Both the position numbers and the translations under genes were made by a program. Positions 16,146-24,322 of a stretch of DNA of 40,845 nucleotides are shown piece after piece. Each line of letters begins with the position of its first letter. The stretch's first letter is position 1. Under the pieces are notes generated by a model, which searched no databases, was not told where the DNA came from, and saw only the letters and a program-made list of their open reading frames with translations. Source of the DNA: an uncultured Pelagibacteraceae bacterium (GTDB lineage: Bacteria > Pseudomonadota > Alphaproteobacteria > Pelagibacterales > Pelagibacteraceae); assembly GCA_902569785.1 (NCBI GenBank), contig CACFVO010000001.1:179971-220815 (forward strand), read 5' to 3'.

Positions 16146-17078
16146 ATGTCAAACATATTAATAATAAAACATGGTTCCCTTGGAGATTTAATTCAAGCAA
16201 ATGGAGCCATTAAAGATATTAAAGAATTTTATAGTAATAGAAAAGTTTTCTTATTAACCTCTAGACCATATTCACTATTCATGTCCGAGTGCCCGTATAT
16301 AGACGGAGTAATTATTGATAAAAAATTACCTCGATGGAATCTATTTTATTTATATAACTTGAAAAAATTATTATTTAAGTATCAATTTACTAAGGTATTT
16401 GATTTACAAAATTCTAGAAGAACAAAGTTTTACAAAAACTTTATTCTAAAAAATTTAGACTGGTCTTCTTCCTTAACTACTTTAGATCCAGGTCAAAGCA
16501 AGAAAGATTTTGATCATTATCCTGTTTTAGATCGTATGGAGCTACAACTTAAAAAAAGTGGTATACCTGCAAACAATGTGAAAAATGTTGATTTAAGTTG
16601 GGCTTACGAAGATATATCGAAATTTACTCAACAGTATACTAATAGAGATTATATTCTGATCTTTCCATTTTGTTCAAAAAAACATCAAAATAAAAAATGG
16701 CCTTTCTTTAAAGATCTGATTTCACAAATAAGAAGAGAATACAAAAATAATTATTCTGTTTTAATTGCTCCAGGCCCTAATGAATTGACAGAAGCAAAAG
16801 AACTGAGTGCAAATGTAGTTTTGAATGAAGGAAAACCTATAAATATTAAAATGTTAATCTCATTGATAAATGGAGCAAAATTTATTGTGTCAAATGACAC
16901 TGGCCCAGCTCATATTGCGTCTCATCTAAAAAAAAATGGATTAGTTCTCTTCGGAAGTCACACAACAGCTAAAAAAGTAAGTATAGAGAATAAAAGTTTT
17001 AAAGCAATAAGCGTAGAAGACTTATCTAATTTAAATGTAGACACAGTTATGGGAGAAATTCAAAATAAATTAAATTAG
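16146..17078 (+). CDS. Glycosyltransferase family 9 (heptosyltransferase-like)
   Basis: GT-B fold transferase of 310 residues. The N-terminal ILIIKHGSLGDLIQANGAI, the central FPFCSKKHQNKKWP and the nucleotide-sugar site FIVSNDTGPAHIASHL followed by LVLFGSHT are diagnostic for ADP-heptose:LPS heptosyltransferases and relatives. It diverges from the DUF6165 gene and converges on a broken GT4 gene with a 9-base overlap. It probably adds a core sugar to the lipopolysaccharide at the cytoplasmic face. The sugar donor is inferred from family only. Confidence 0.9.
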   Translation: MSNILIIKHGSLGDLIQANGAIKDIKEFYSNRKVFLLTSRPYSLFMSECPYIDGVIIDKKLPRWNLFYLYNLKKLLFKYQFTKVFDLQNSRRTKFYKNFILKNLDWSSSLTTLDPGQSKKDFDHYPVLDRMELQLKKSGIPANNVKNVDLSWAYEDISKFTQQYTNRDYILIFPFCSKKHQNKKWPFFKDLISQIRREYKNNYSVLIAPGPNELTEAKELSANVVLNEGKPINIKMLISLINGAKFIVSNDTGPAHIASHLKKNGLVLFGSHTTAKKVSIENKSFKAISVEDLSNLNVDTVMGEIQNKLN

Positions 17079-18162
17079 TTCAATATATTTTTTTATAATT
17101 TTGTTCCAACTAAAGTTTTTTGAAAATTCTAAAGCGTTAGCACCTAGTTTTTTATAATTATCATTATCTAAAACTTTTAATAATGTTTCATAAAGATTAT
17201 TTAGATCGTTACCATCGCAAAGATAACCTGTTTTTCCTTCAAGGACTGCGTCCGCTTCACCACCAAACTTTCCAGCAATCGAGGGTTTTCCATAAGAAGC
17301 AGCCTCAATAAAAGTAATTCCAAATCCCTCTACAGATTTTTTATAAACAACAGATGGCATAACGAATATATCTGATTTTTCTAGCAAACCTATCTTTTCT
17401 TGTTCAGTAGATTTATAAATAAATCTTACTTGATCCATTAAACCAAGTTCGTTTCTAAGTTTTTCCAGGTTGTTTTTTTCATCCCCGTCTCCAATTGATA
17501 CATATCTTAGTTTAGGAAATTTCGGTAAAAGATTTTTAATAGTCATTAAAACATTTTTATGACTTTTCCGTCCATCTAGTCTTGAAACTGTAATTAATTT
17601 TGGAAAAGCATTTTCAAAAATATTTTCAGCAAATTTTTTTCCATCTTTATTGACTTGAATAGGATAGTTACAACCAGGATTAATGATTTTAATATTTTTA
17701 TTTTCATAACCTAATTTAGTTGCAAGATTTTTTGTAAAATCTGAATTTGCAATTATAAAATTTGCTTTATTTAAAGCATTGATCATTCTTTTATTTAATG
17801 ATGATCCAATAGGGTGATTAATTTCTTTTGAATGTATAAGACAAAAAGATTTTGTTTTCTCTAAAGCTGAGATCTCTATATTTTCTAAACTTTTCCAATG
17901 ATCAAAAAAAAACAGCTCTTATATTATTATCATTTATAAATTCTTTTACTAGATTAGCTTTTCTATATTTCTTAAAAATTTTAAAACCTGAAATTCTTTG
18001 TATATCTAATTTAGAATTTAAGTCGTAATTTTCAGAGTTTTCAAAACTATCAGCAAAAACTTTTACTGGGCCATGATTAAGAAGAGCGTTAGATAAACCT
18101 TCCATTAAGTTTTGAATTCCACCAACATCAGGAGGAAAATTTCTAGTAGAGATTAAAAACAT
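17070..18162 (-). pseudogene. Glycosyltransferase family 4, interrupted by a +1 frameshift in an A9/T9 run
   Basis: GT-B retaining transferase. The N-terminal part (18162 down to about 17914) reads LISTRNFPPDVGGIQNLMEG, typical of GT4, and runs into TGA directly after a run of nine T on the coding strand (plus-strand A at 17904-17912). Removing one base restores an open frame to 17070 of 363 residues, the usual GT4 length, in which VFFDHWKSLE bridges the break. The downstream part has SRLDGRKSHKN, IGDGDEKNNLE and the Glu-rich donor site VEGFGITFIEAASYGKP, all intact. The start shares bases with the stop of the thioredoxin-like gene. May be a decayed gene, a slippage-expressed gene or a base-count error. 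Confidence 0.88.
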
Positions 18163-18719
18163 TATTTAAACCATTTAATATTACAACCCATACTTGGAAT
18201 TTGTTCTATCGGACCTTTTTGAGTTTTTGAAATCATTGTCATAGCTACTTTCAAGTCACTATCTCCATCCCTTACTGGCTTTAAATTTTTTAGTTCTCTA
18301 ATTCTTCCTCTATATTGAAGTTCTAAATTTTTATTATAGCCAAAAAAATCTGGGGTACATACCGCTTCATATTTTTTAGCAATTTCCTGAGTTTCATCTA
18401 TTAAATAATTTAAATCCCCAAATTTATTATCTTTTGCAAATTGAATCATATTAACAAAGGAGTCTTCAGGATAATTTTTTGTATCATTAGACATTATGGC
18501 AACTGAATTAATTCCATCCTTTTTTAAATCTTTACAATCTTCAACTAGGTCTTTAATAATAGCTTTAACATATGGACAGTGGTTGCATATAAACATTATT
18601 AAAGTTCCATTCTCTCCCTTTATCTTTTCTAGTGAAACTAATTCATTATTTATAGATTTGAGTTTGAAATTCTCTGCTTTTTTACCGAAGTCACAAATTG
18701 GTGTTTTAGTTAAAGCCAT
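18162..18719 (-). CDS. Thioredoxin-fold family protein (peroxiredoxin/TlpA-like)
   Basis: 185-residue thioredoxin-fold protein with the redox pair Cys45-x-x-Cys48 in FICNHCPYV and a later cis-Pro equivalent in AVCTPDFFGY. The C-terminal PSMGCNIKW is characteristic of a family of cytoplasmic AhpC/TSA-related proteins with the CNHCPYV motif. No signal peptide is seen. It precedes the GT4 gene on the same strand with a one-base TAATG overlap, and diverges from the gamma-carbonic anhydrase-like gene with 41 bases between starts. Probable thiol-disulfide or peroxide role; partner unknown. Confidence 0.88.
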   Translation of the reverse strand: MALTKTPICDFGKKAENFKLKSINNELVSLEKIKGENGTLIMFICNHCPYVKAIIKDLVEDCKDLKKDGINSVAIMSNDTKNYPEDSFVNMIQFAKDNKFGDLNYLIDETQEIAKKYEAVCTPDFFGYNKNLELQYRGRIRELKNLKPVRDGDSDLKVAMTMISKTQKGPIEQIPSMGCNIKWFK

Positions 18720-18760
18720 ATTATATTATAAGAGTTATAAAATAATTATACAGCAATTTT

Positions 18761-19264
18761 ATGATTTACGATTTTGAAGGCAAAACACCTAAACTAGACC
18801 CAAACAGTTGGGTTGCACCAAATGCAGTAGTAATTGGAAACGTAGATTTAAAAAAGGATTCGAATATTTGGTTTAATGTTACACTTAGGGGTGATGTAGA
18901 AACTATCACAATAGGAGAGGGGTCAAATATTCAGGATGGAAGCGTGGTACACACTGATCCTGGTTGTCCGGCAATAATAGGAAAGAATGTTACCGTGGGT
19001 CATTTAGTAATGCTTCATGGGTGTGTTATTGAAGATGACTGCTTAATAGGAATTGGCAGTACGATTTTAAATAAAGCTAAGATTGGAAAGAATTCAATTA
19101 TAGGAGCTAATGCTCTAATAACAGAAAATAAAGTAATTCCAGAAAGATCTTTAGTTCTCGGTAGTCCTGGTAAGATTGTAAGACAAGTTACAGATGAAGA
19201 GATAAAAAGTATTAAAGAAAATGCTGAGCATTACGTTGATAATTATAAAAAGTACAAGAAATAA
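18761..19264 (+). CDS. Gamma-class carbonic anhydrase family protein (left-handed beta-helix)
   Basis: 167-residue hexapeptide-repeat protein of the YrdA/PaaY type. Zinc-ligand histidines are at His64 (VVHTDPG), His81 (VGHLVMLHGC) and His86, spaced as in gamma carbonic anhydrases, with ILRGD-like VTLRGDVETITIG before them. Isoleucine/valine-x-x-x-x hexapeptide periodicity continues to the C-terminal helix. A trimer is expected. Many members lack measurable carbonic anhydrase activity, so the reaction is uncertain. The gene ends one base before the converging PNPOx-like gene. Confidence 0.92.
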   Translation: MIYDFEGKTPKLDPNSWVAPNAVVIGNVDLKKDSNIWFNVTLRGDVETITIGEGSNIQDGSVVHTDPGCPAIIGKNVTVGHLVMLHGCVIEDDCLIGIGSTILNKAKIGKNSIIGANALITENKVIPERSLVLGSPGKIVRQVTDEEIKSIKENAEHYVDNYKKYKK

Positions 19265-19265
19265 T

Positions 19266-19865
19266 TTAGGGAACTAACCAATTATTTTTACTATTTTCAA
19301 AATCAAATATAGCTCTTCGGTGACCTTTTGCAGCTAGGTATAACCATTCAATAGATTTAATTTTACATTTAATTACTGTAAAATTTTCATAACCTTTTTC
19401 ACTTTGTTCCATTGTATAATCAAAATCCTCCAATCTTGAAATCATACCTGATGTTGGATTCTGTGATACAGATCCGGGCCCACTATCTGTAAGGTAACAA
19501 CGTCTACTGATATGCTGTGTTTTTTTCCAGGATTCTTCTGCTATTGAATTTTTATTATTTATTTCACAAATAACTTTTATTCTTAATTGAATTTTTTCTT
19601 CTTTGTCATAAAAAACTAAAGAAGCATTCTTATTTTTCATAAGGATATCTACTTTTTGAGATCTAAGATCAGTATGAAATTGTAATACATTATTTTCTTT
19701 ATCTGACTTTCTTAAAACCACTATTCTTCCATCGATATCATTTTGATTAGCACAAATAAAAACTGGTATTCTAAAAGGAGAACTTCTATTAACTACTGCG
19801 TCGTCCAACATGGACCATAACTTTTTTTGTATTTCATCTAAGTTTTCATAGTATGCTGGTTGCAT
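19266..19865 (-). CDS. Pyridoxamine 5'-phosphate oxidase-like FMN-binding protein
   Basis: 199 residues of the PNPOx-like split-barrel fold: GRIVVLRKSDKENNVLQFHTDLRSQKVDIL in the N-terminal half corresponds to the FMN-phosphate contacts of the family (R-x-V-x-L-(R/K) and T-D-x-R-S-x-K), and WLYLAAKGHRRAIFDF is the C-terminal block. It lacks the canonical PdxH C-terminal R-L-x-P, so it is probably not the vitamin B6 oxidase itself but a related flavin- or heme-type reductase. Three bases downstream of the dehydrogenase gene on the same strand, hence likely cotranscribed. Specific substrate unknown. Confidence 0.8.
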   Translation of the reverse strand: MQPAYYENLDEIQKKLWSMLDDAVVNRSSPFRIPVFICANQNDIDGRIVVLRKSDKENNVLQFHTDLRSQKVDILMKNKNASLVFYDKEEKIQLRIKVICEINNKNSIAEESWKKTQHISRRCYLTDSGPGSVSQNPTSGMISRLEDFDYTMEQSEKGYENFTVIKCKIKSIEWLYLAAKGHRRAIFDFENSKNNWLVP

Positions 19866-19868
19866 ACT

Positions 19869-20738
19869 TTACTTCCTAAATCTTTTAATTAAACTTGATG
19901 TATCCCATCTTTGACCACCCATCTTTTGCACTTCACCATAATATTCATCTATTAATTTTGTAATTGGAAGAGGTGAGTTATTCTTCTTTGCTTCGTCCAT
20001 AGCTATCTTTAAATCTTTTCTCATCCAGTCAACTGCAAAACCATAATCAAATTTATCTTCTATCATTGTCTTATGCCTATTATCCATTTGCCAAGATTGA
20101 GCAGCCCCTTTTGATATTACTTCGATAACATCATGCATATTTAATCCTGCATTCATTCCAAAATTAATTGCCTCAGATAGACCTTGAACTAAACCAGCAA
20201 TACAAATTTGATTGACCATTTTAGTTAACTGTCCACTCCCAGAAGGCCCGAGTAATTTAATTTTTTTACTATAACAGTCTATTACTGGCTCAGCTTTTTT
20301 AAATGGAACTTCATCTCCTCCTACCATAACTGTTAAAGTTCCACCTTCAGCGCCAGCTTGCCCACCTGAGATTGGCGCATCTAAGAAATCAAAACCTTTT
20401 GATTTTGCCTCCTTATAAAGTTCTCTTGCGATATTTGCTGATGCAGTTGTATTATCTATATATATCGAATCTTTTTTAGCTGTATTGAATAGCCCTTTAT
20501 TACCAAGTGTCACTTCTCTTAAATCATTATCATTCCCAACACATGTAAAAATAAAATCACAATCTTTAGAAGCATCCATCGGTGTATCTGCTACTTTACC
20601 TTTGTATTCTTTTACCCATTTTTCAGCTTTGACTTTTGTACGATTATAAACAGTTACATCATGGCCGGCTTTTGATATATAACCTGCCATGGGGTATCCC
20701 ATAACACCCAAACCTATGAAAGCAACTTTACAACTCAT
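19869..20738 (-). CDS. 3-Hydroxyisobutyrate dehydrogenase family protein (beta-hydroxyacid dehydrogenase)
   Basis: 289 residues with the complete beta-hydroxyacid dehydrogenase layout: the NAD(P) site FIGLGVMGYPMA (7-18), the substrate motif DAPISGGQAGAEGGT (120-134) and the catalytic Lys173 in GQLTKMVNQ. It could be 3-hydroxyisobutyrate dehydrogenase (valine route) or tartronate semialdehyde reductase (glyoxylate route); the sequence around residues 120-135 does not decide for me. Its start codon is only two bases from the start codon of a divergent MFS transporter gene. Followed by the PNPOx-like gene. Confidence 0.9.
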   Translation of the reverse strand: MSCKVAFIGLGVMGYPMAGYISKAGHDVTVYNRTKVKAEKWVKEYKGKVADTPMDASKDCDFIFTCVGNDNDLREVTLGNKGLFNTAKKDSIYIDNTTASANIARELYKEAKSKGFDFLDAPISGGQAGAEGGTLTVMVGGDEVPFKKAEPVIDCYSKKIKLLGPSGSGQLTKMVNQICIAGLVQGLSEAINFGMNAGLNMHDVIEVISKGAAQSWQMDNRHKTMIEDKFDYGFAVDWMRKDLKIAMDEAKKNNSPLPITKLIDEYYGEVQKMGGQRWDTSSLIKRFRK

Positions 20739-20740
20739 AA

Positions 20741-21955
20741 ATGATTAAGCTCTCCTTAAATAAAAAAGTAATTATATTTGGATTTATATTTACATTTTTT
20801 TCTAGTTTTGGACAGAGCTTTTTTTTGGGATTGTTTAACGCACCAATTAGAAATGAACTAGGTATCACTCATGGTCAATTTGGAAATATTTATGCTGTAG
20901 CAACAATTTTTTCTAGTCTCTTATTAATTTGGGTTGGCAAGAAAATAGATGAGTATCAAATAATTTATTATTCTTTTTTTGTTATTTTATTATTATTTCT
21001 GTCGTCTTTATTTTTTTCTTTCATAAACAATATTTATTTTTTAGCACTTGGAATATTTTTAATGAGGTTTTCTGGTCAAGGTTTAATGAGCCATACCTCT
21101 ACTACAACAATTTCGAGATTTTTTGAAAGATCCAGAGGAAAAGCCCTCAGCTCTATTTGGTTCGGACTATCATCTGCGGAATTTATACTACCTGTTTTAG
21201 TGACCTATTTATTTGTAATTTATTCTTGGAGAACAGTTTGGCAAGCAATTGCCTTACTAATAATTCTATTTTTACCTTTAATAGTTTTAAATACAATTAG
21301 AAATATTAAATTAGACTCTAGAGAAAAAAGTCAAAAACTTTCTAAAAGTATTAAAATAAAAAGTTGGAAAAGAAGAGAAGTAATTAAAGATTATAGATTT
21401 TATATTATTTCATTAAATATGTTGGCCATGCCCTGGATAGCTACCGGAGTGTTCGTTTATCAGACTTTCATATCTGATTCAAAAATGTGGAATTTATACA
21501 CTATACCCAAAGCTTTTATGGTTTACTCCATAGCTTCAATTATAACTTTATTTTTTTCTGGTTATTTAGTTGATAAATTTACTAGTAGAAAATTAATCCC
21601 ATTAATGAACATTCCCTTGCTCATAGCAATGTTTGTATTGTTCTATTATCAACACGAAATTTCTGCTTTTATTTTTTTAGGTTTAATAGGAGTTTCTAAC
21701 GGATTAGCAAACGTCCTTGGCTCTTCTACTTGGGCTGAAATTTATGGGGTTAAATTTATTGGTTCCATTAAAGCTTTAACTACTGCTTTTATGGTTTTTT
21801 CAACTGCTTTCGGAACCGCAGTTTTTGGACTATTAATTGATAACGGTTTTTCTATTGAAAATATCGCTTTTATTTCAGGTGTATATGTTGTTATTTCTAT
21901 AATTCTTTTAATGGTAATAAGAAAGACTTTAGAACCAATTAGACTTAAAAAATAA
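20741..21955 (+). CDS. Major facilitator superfamily transporter
   Basis: 404 residues with about 12 hydrophobic segments in two halves separated by a basic loop near residues 185-215. The segment GKKIDEYQII in loop 2-3 is a degenerate version of the MFS A-motif, with RFFERSRGKALS in loop 4-5. A second loop SGYLVDKFTSRKLIP mirrors the first. Substrate not recognisable; family is a general metabolite carrier of the inner membrane. The start is fixed because the first membrane helix begins within a few residues of the ATG. Divergent from the hydroxyacid dehydrogenase gene, so carriage of a short organic acid is possible but unproven. Confidence 0.88.
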   Translation: MIKLSLNKKVIIFGFIFTFFSSFGQSFFLGLFNAPIRNELGITHGQFGNIYAVATIFSSLLLIWVGKKIDEYQIIYYSFFVILLLFLSSLFFSFINNIYFLALGIFLMRFSGQGLMSHTSTTTISRFFERSRGKALSSIWFGLSSAEFILPVLVTYLFVIYSWRTVWQAIALLIILFLPLIVLNTIRNIKLDSREKSQKLSKSIKIKSWKRREVIKDYRFYIISLNMLAMPWIATGVFVYQTFISDSKMWNLYTIPKAFMVYSIASIITLFFSGYLVDKFTSRKLIPLMNIPLLIAMFVLFYYQHEISAFIFLGLIGVSNGLANVLGSSTWAEIYGVKFIGSIKALTTAFMVFSTAFGTAVFGLLIDNGFSIENIAFISGVYVVISIILLMVIRKTLEPIRLKK

Positions 21956-21984
21956 TTGATTTATTTAAATTATTTGAATATACA
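21956..21984 (+). promoter_or_regulatory. Candidate sigma-70 promoter of rpoZ
   Basis: TTGATT at 21956-21961 and TATACA at 21979-21984 are separated by 17 bases. Transcription would begin about two to three bases before the rpoZ ATG at 21993, that is an almost leaderless mRNA. Motifs are imperfect in AT-rich sequence, so this is a moderate call. Confidence 0.4.
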
Positions 21985-21992
21985 CTCTCATC

Positions 21993-22502
21993 ATGGCAAG
22001 AATAACAGTCGAAGACTGCTTAGAAAAAGTTGATAATCAATACGATTTGGTCTTATTAGCAAAAGAGAGAACAGTTCAGTTAAATTCAGGTGCTCCTATT
22101 TTAGTTGAGGAAGACAATGACAAAAGAACAATTATTTCTTTAAGAGAAATAGGCGATGGTAAAATTTCTGTAGAAGAATTAGAACAAAATGCAATAAAAA
22201 GACTTCGAAAAGAACCTGATGAAAGTGAACAACAAGAAGATGTAGAAGAGGAGACTAATGATGAATTTGAAAATTTATACAAAGGACAAATTTCTAAAAG
22301 TGGCGTGGCTATTTTGCCTTCAAAAAGAACGCGAAGAGTTCCAGAAATTAAAAAACCTGAATCAAGTAATTTAGCTAAGGAAGCTCTTTCAGAGTTAAAA
22401 TCAGAGCAACCAGAAATTAAAGAAGAAAATTTAGAAACAGAAGAAACTCCTCTTGAATTAAAAGAAGAGGCCTCAACAGAAGAAAAAGATAAATCAGAAT
22501 AA
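21993..22502 (+). CDS. rpoZ: RNA polymerase omega subunit with long acidic tail
   Basis: Residues 1 to about 65 are the omega core: MARITVEDCLEKVDNQYDLV, LAKERTVQL and ISLREIGDGKIS. They bind the beta-prime subunit and aid its folding. The rest, about 100 residues to 169, is rich in Glu and Lys and looks disordered, with repeated EE and SE patches; alphaproteobacterial omega subunits are usually near 80-130 residues. The start is preceded by a candidate promoter with nearly no leader. dusA follows 3 bases downstream. The long tail might contact regulators or be a lineage habit. Confidence 0.93.
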   Translation: MARITVEDCLEKVDNQYDLVLLAKERTVQLNSGAPILVEEDNDKRTIISLREIGDGKISVEELEQNAIKRLRKEPDESEQQEDVEEETNDEFENLYKGQISKSGVAILPSKRTRRVPEIKKPESSNLAKEALSELKSEQPEIKEENLETEETPLELKEEASTEEKDKSE

Positions 22503-22505
22503 ATT

Positions 22506-23489
22506 ATGATTAAGACTGTTTCAGTAGCACCTATGATGGATTGCACTGATAAACACGAAATATACTTCTTAAGTTTGATTAGCAAAAATATTCATCTCTA
22601 TACTGAAATGATTGTAGCAAATGCAATCATAAGAGGAGATCGAAATAAACTTTTGTCATTTAAGAATATAAGTAATCCAGTGATTTTACAAATTGGAGGC
22701 TCAAACCCAAATGAATTAGCTGAGGCGTGTAAAATTTCAGAAGATTATGGTTACAGAGAAATAAATCTAAATCTTGGCTGTCCAAGTAAAAAAGTCCAAA
22801 AAAATAAATTTGGAGCTTGTTTAATGCAGGAACCCGAACTTGTTGGAAGATGTATAGAAGCAATGGTTAAAGCAACTAAGCTTCCTGTGACAATTAAAAC
22901 AAGAATTGGATACAACGAAATTGAAAATTTTGAATTTTTGAAATCTTTTATACAAACTACTAAAGATGCAGGTTCAAAAAAATTTATTATACATGCAAGA
23001 AAAGCATTGCTAAAAAAATTAAGTCCTAAAGAAAATTTAAATATACCTCCATTAAAGTATGAATTTGTTTATAAATTAAAAGAATATTTTAAAGATGATG
23101 AAATTATTATTAATGGAGGTATTAAAACAACTGATGATATTAAAAATCATTTATCTAAAGTTGATGGAGCAATGATTGGAAGGGCAATATATCATTCACC
23201 ATATTTTTTAGCAGATATTGAAAGAGATATTTTTAATAACAAAAATATTCCTACAAGAAGTGAAGTCATGGAAAAATTAATACCGTATATTCAAGAAGAA
23301 ACCTCTAAGGGAGTTCAATTAAATCATATTATGAGACATACAGTTGGATTATTTCATGGTCAAAATGGATCAAGAATTTGGAAACAATATCTCTCAAAAA
23401 ATATGTGTATAAGAAATGCTGACCTTCAAAAAGTAAATCATATAATGGACCACGTTAGAAAAACAAATCCAGTACCACTAGAAAGATAG
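22506..23489 (+). CDS. dusA: tRNA-dihydrouridine synthase A
   Basis: FMN-dependent reduction of specific uridines in tRNA D-loops. 327 residues with SVAPMMDCTDKHEIYFLSL at the start, LNLGCPSKKVQ (88-98), catalytic Cys105 in KFGACLM, and the DusA-type block IIHARKALLKKLSPKENL, followed by INGGIKTTDDI and GRAIYHSPY. The HARKA-L-K-x-LSPKEN sequence points to DusA rather than DusB or DusC. Three bases downstream of rpoZ and just before the TauE/SafE gene, so probably in the rpoZ transcript. Confidence 0.95.
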   Translation: MIKTVSVAPMMDCTDKHEIYFLSLISKNIHLYTEMIVANAIIRGDRNKLLSFKNISNPVILQIGGSNPNELAEACKISEDYGYREINLNLGCPSKKVQKNKFGACLMQEPELVGRCIEAMVKATKLPVTIKTRIGYNEIENFEFLKSFIQTTKDAGSKKFIIHARKALLKKLSPKENLNIPPLKYEFVYKLKEYFKDDEIIINGGIKTTDDIKNHLSKVDGAMIGRAIYHSPYFLADIERDIFNNKNIPTRSEVMEKLIPYIQEETSKGVQLNHIMRHTVGLFHGQNGSRIWKQYLSKNMCIRNADLQKVNHIMDHVRKTNPVPLER

Positions 23490-23491
23490 TT

Positions 23492-24322
23492 TTGGACATT
23501 CTTTCTCATCAAGAAACTATTTATTTAATTTTGATTATGGTTGCAACAGCAATACCAGCCGGATTTGCCGCTGGATTGTTTGGCATAGGGGGAGGATTAA
23601 TCACAGTACCAATTTTATTTTACACTTTTGGATCTGCAGGAATTGAACCTGCATACTTAATGCACCTTGCAGTTGGAACTTCATTTGCAATAATTATCCC
23701 AACTTCAATAGTTTCTGTATTAACACATCATCAACATAAAGCTGTAGACTTTAATATTGTTAAAGGCTACGGAATTTTTGTTATTATCGGTGTAATCCTA
23801 GGAACAATTTTAGCTGCTGGGTTAGAAACGAAGCCGCTCATATTATTTTTTACAGTAGTAGTATACATACTTGCATTTTATTTATTATATTTAAAAGAGA
23901 AAGAGTCCGACATCTCAATCAAGATGGGCTTACCGGCCAAAATCATATCTGGCATTATAACGGGCTTTATATCTGCTCCAATGGGTATCGGGGGAGCTGT
24001 TATGAATGTGCCTATCTTAAAGTTTTTTGGCTATCCGATTAATAAAGCGATTGGAAGCGCAGCAGCGATAGGATTTGTAATAGCTTTTTTTGGAGCAATC
24101 GGATTTTTTATTTCTGGAAATTTTTTAAGTGCAAACTTACCATTTAGTATTGGATTTTTAAATATTCCAGCATTCTTAGTTTTTTTTCCAATAACTGCTC
24201 TCATGGCCAGATTAGGTGCAAAAGCAAGTCATAGAATAGATAAAAAAAAGATGACCAAATATTTTGGCCTATTCTTGATCATTATTGGAACGAAGTTTTT
24301 GTACGAATACTTTAATCTTTAA
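23492..24322 (+). CDS. TauE/SafE family sulfite/organosulfur exporter
   Basis: 276 residues, about 8 membrane segments. N-terminal AGFAAGLFGIGGGLITVPIL and the mirrored GFISAPMGIGGAVMNVPIL are the two glycine-rich repeats of this exporter family. A TTG at 23492, two bases after the dusA stop, is the likely start; an ATG at residue 17 would cut into the first membrane helix. Members export sulfite, sulfoacetate or related compounds, sometimes with taurine breakdown genes, which are not adjacent here. The last four bases (TTAA) are shared with the stop of the converging phosphomutase gene. Confidence 0.88.
   Translation: MDILSHQETIYLILIMVATAIPAGFAAGLFGIGGGLITVPILFYTFGSAGIEPAYLMHLAVGTSFAIIIPTSIVSVLTHHQHKAVDFNIVKGYGIFVIIGVILGTILAAGLETKPLILFFTVVVYILAFYLLYLKEKESDISIKMGLPAKIISGIITGFISAPMGIGGAVMNVPILKFFGYPINKAIGSAAAIGFVIAFFGAIGFFISGNFLSANLPFSIGFLNIPAFLVFFPITALMARLGAKASHRIDKKKMTKYFGLFLIIIGTKFLYEYFNL

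Noticed and set aside
22076-22585. Long open frame antisense to rpoZ (169 residues)
   Set aside because: Serine/leucine-rich shadow of the Glu/Lys-rich omega tail on the other strand; rpoZ has clear family motifs.
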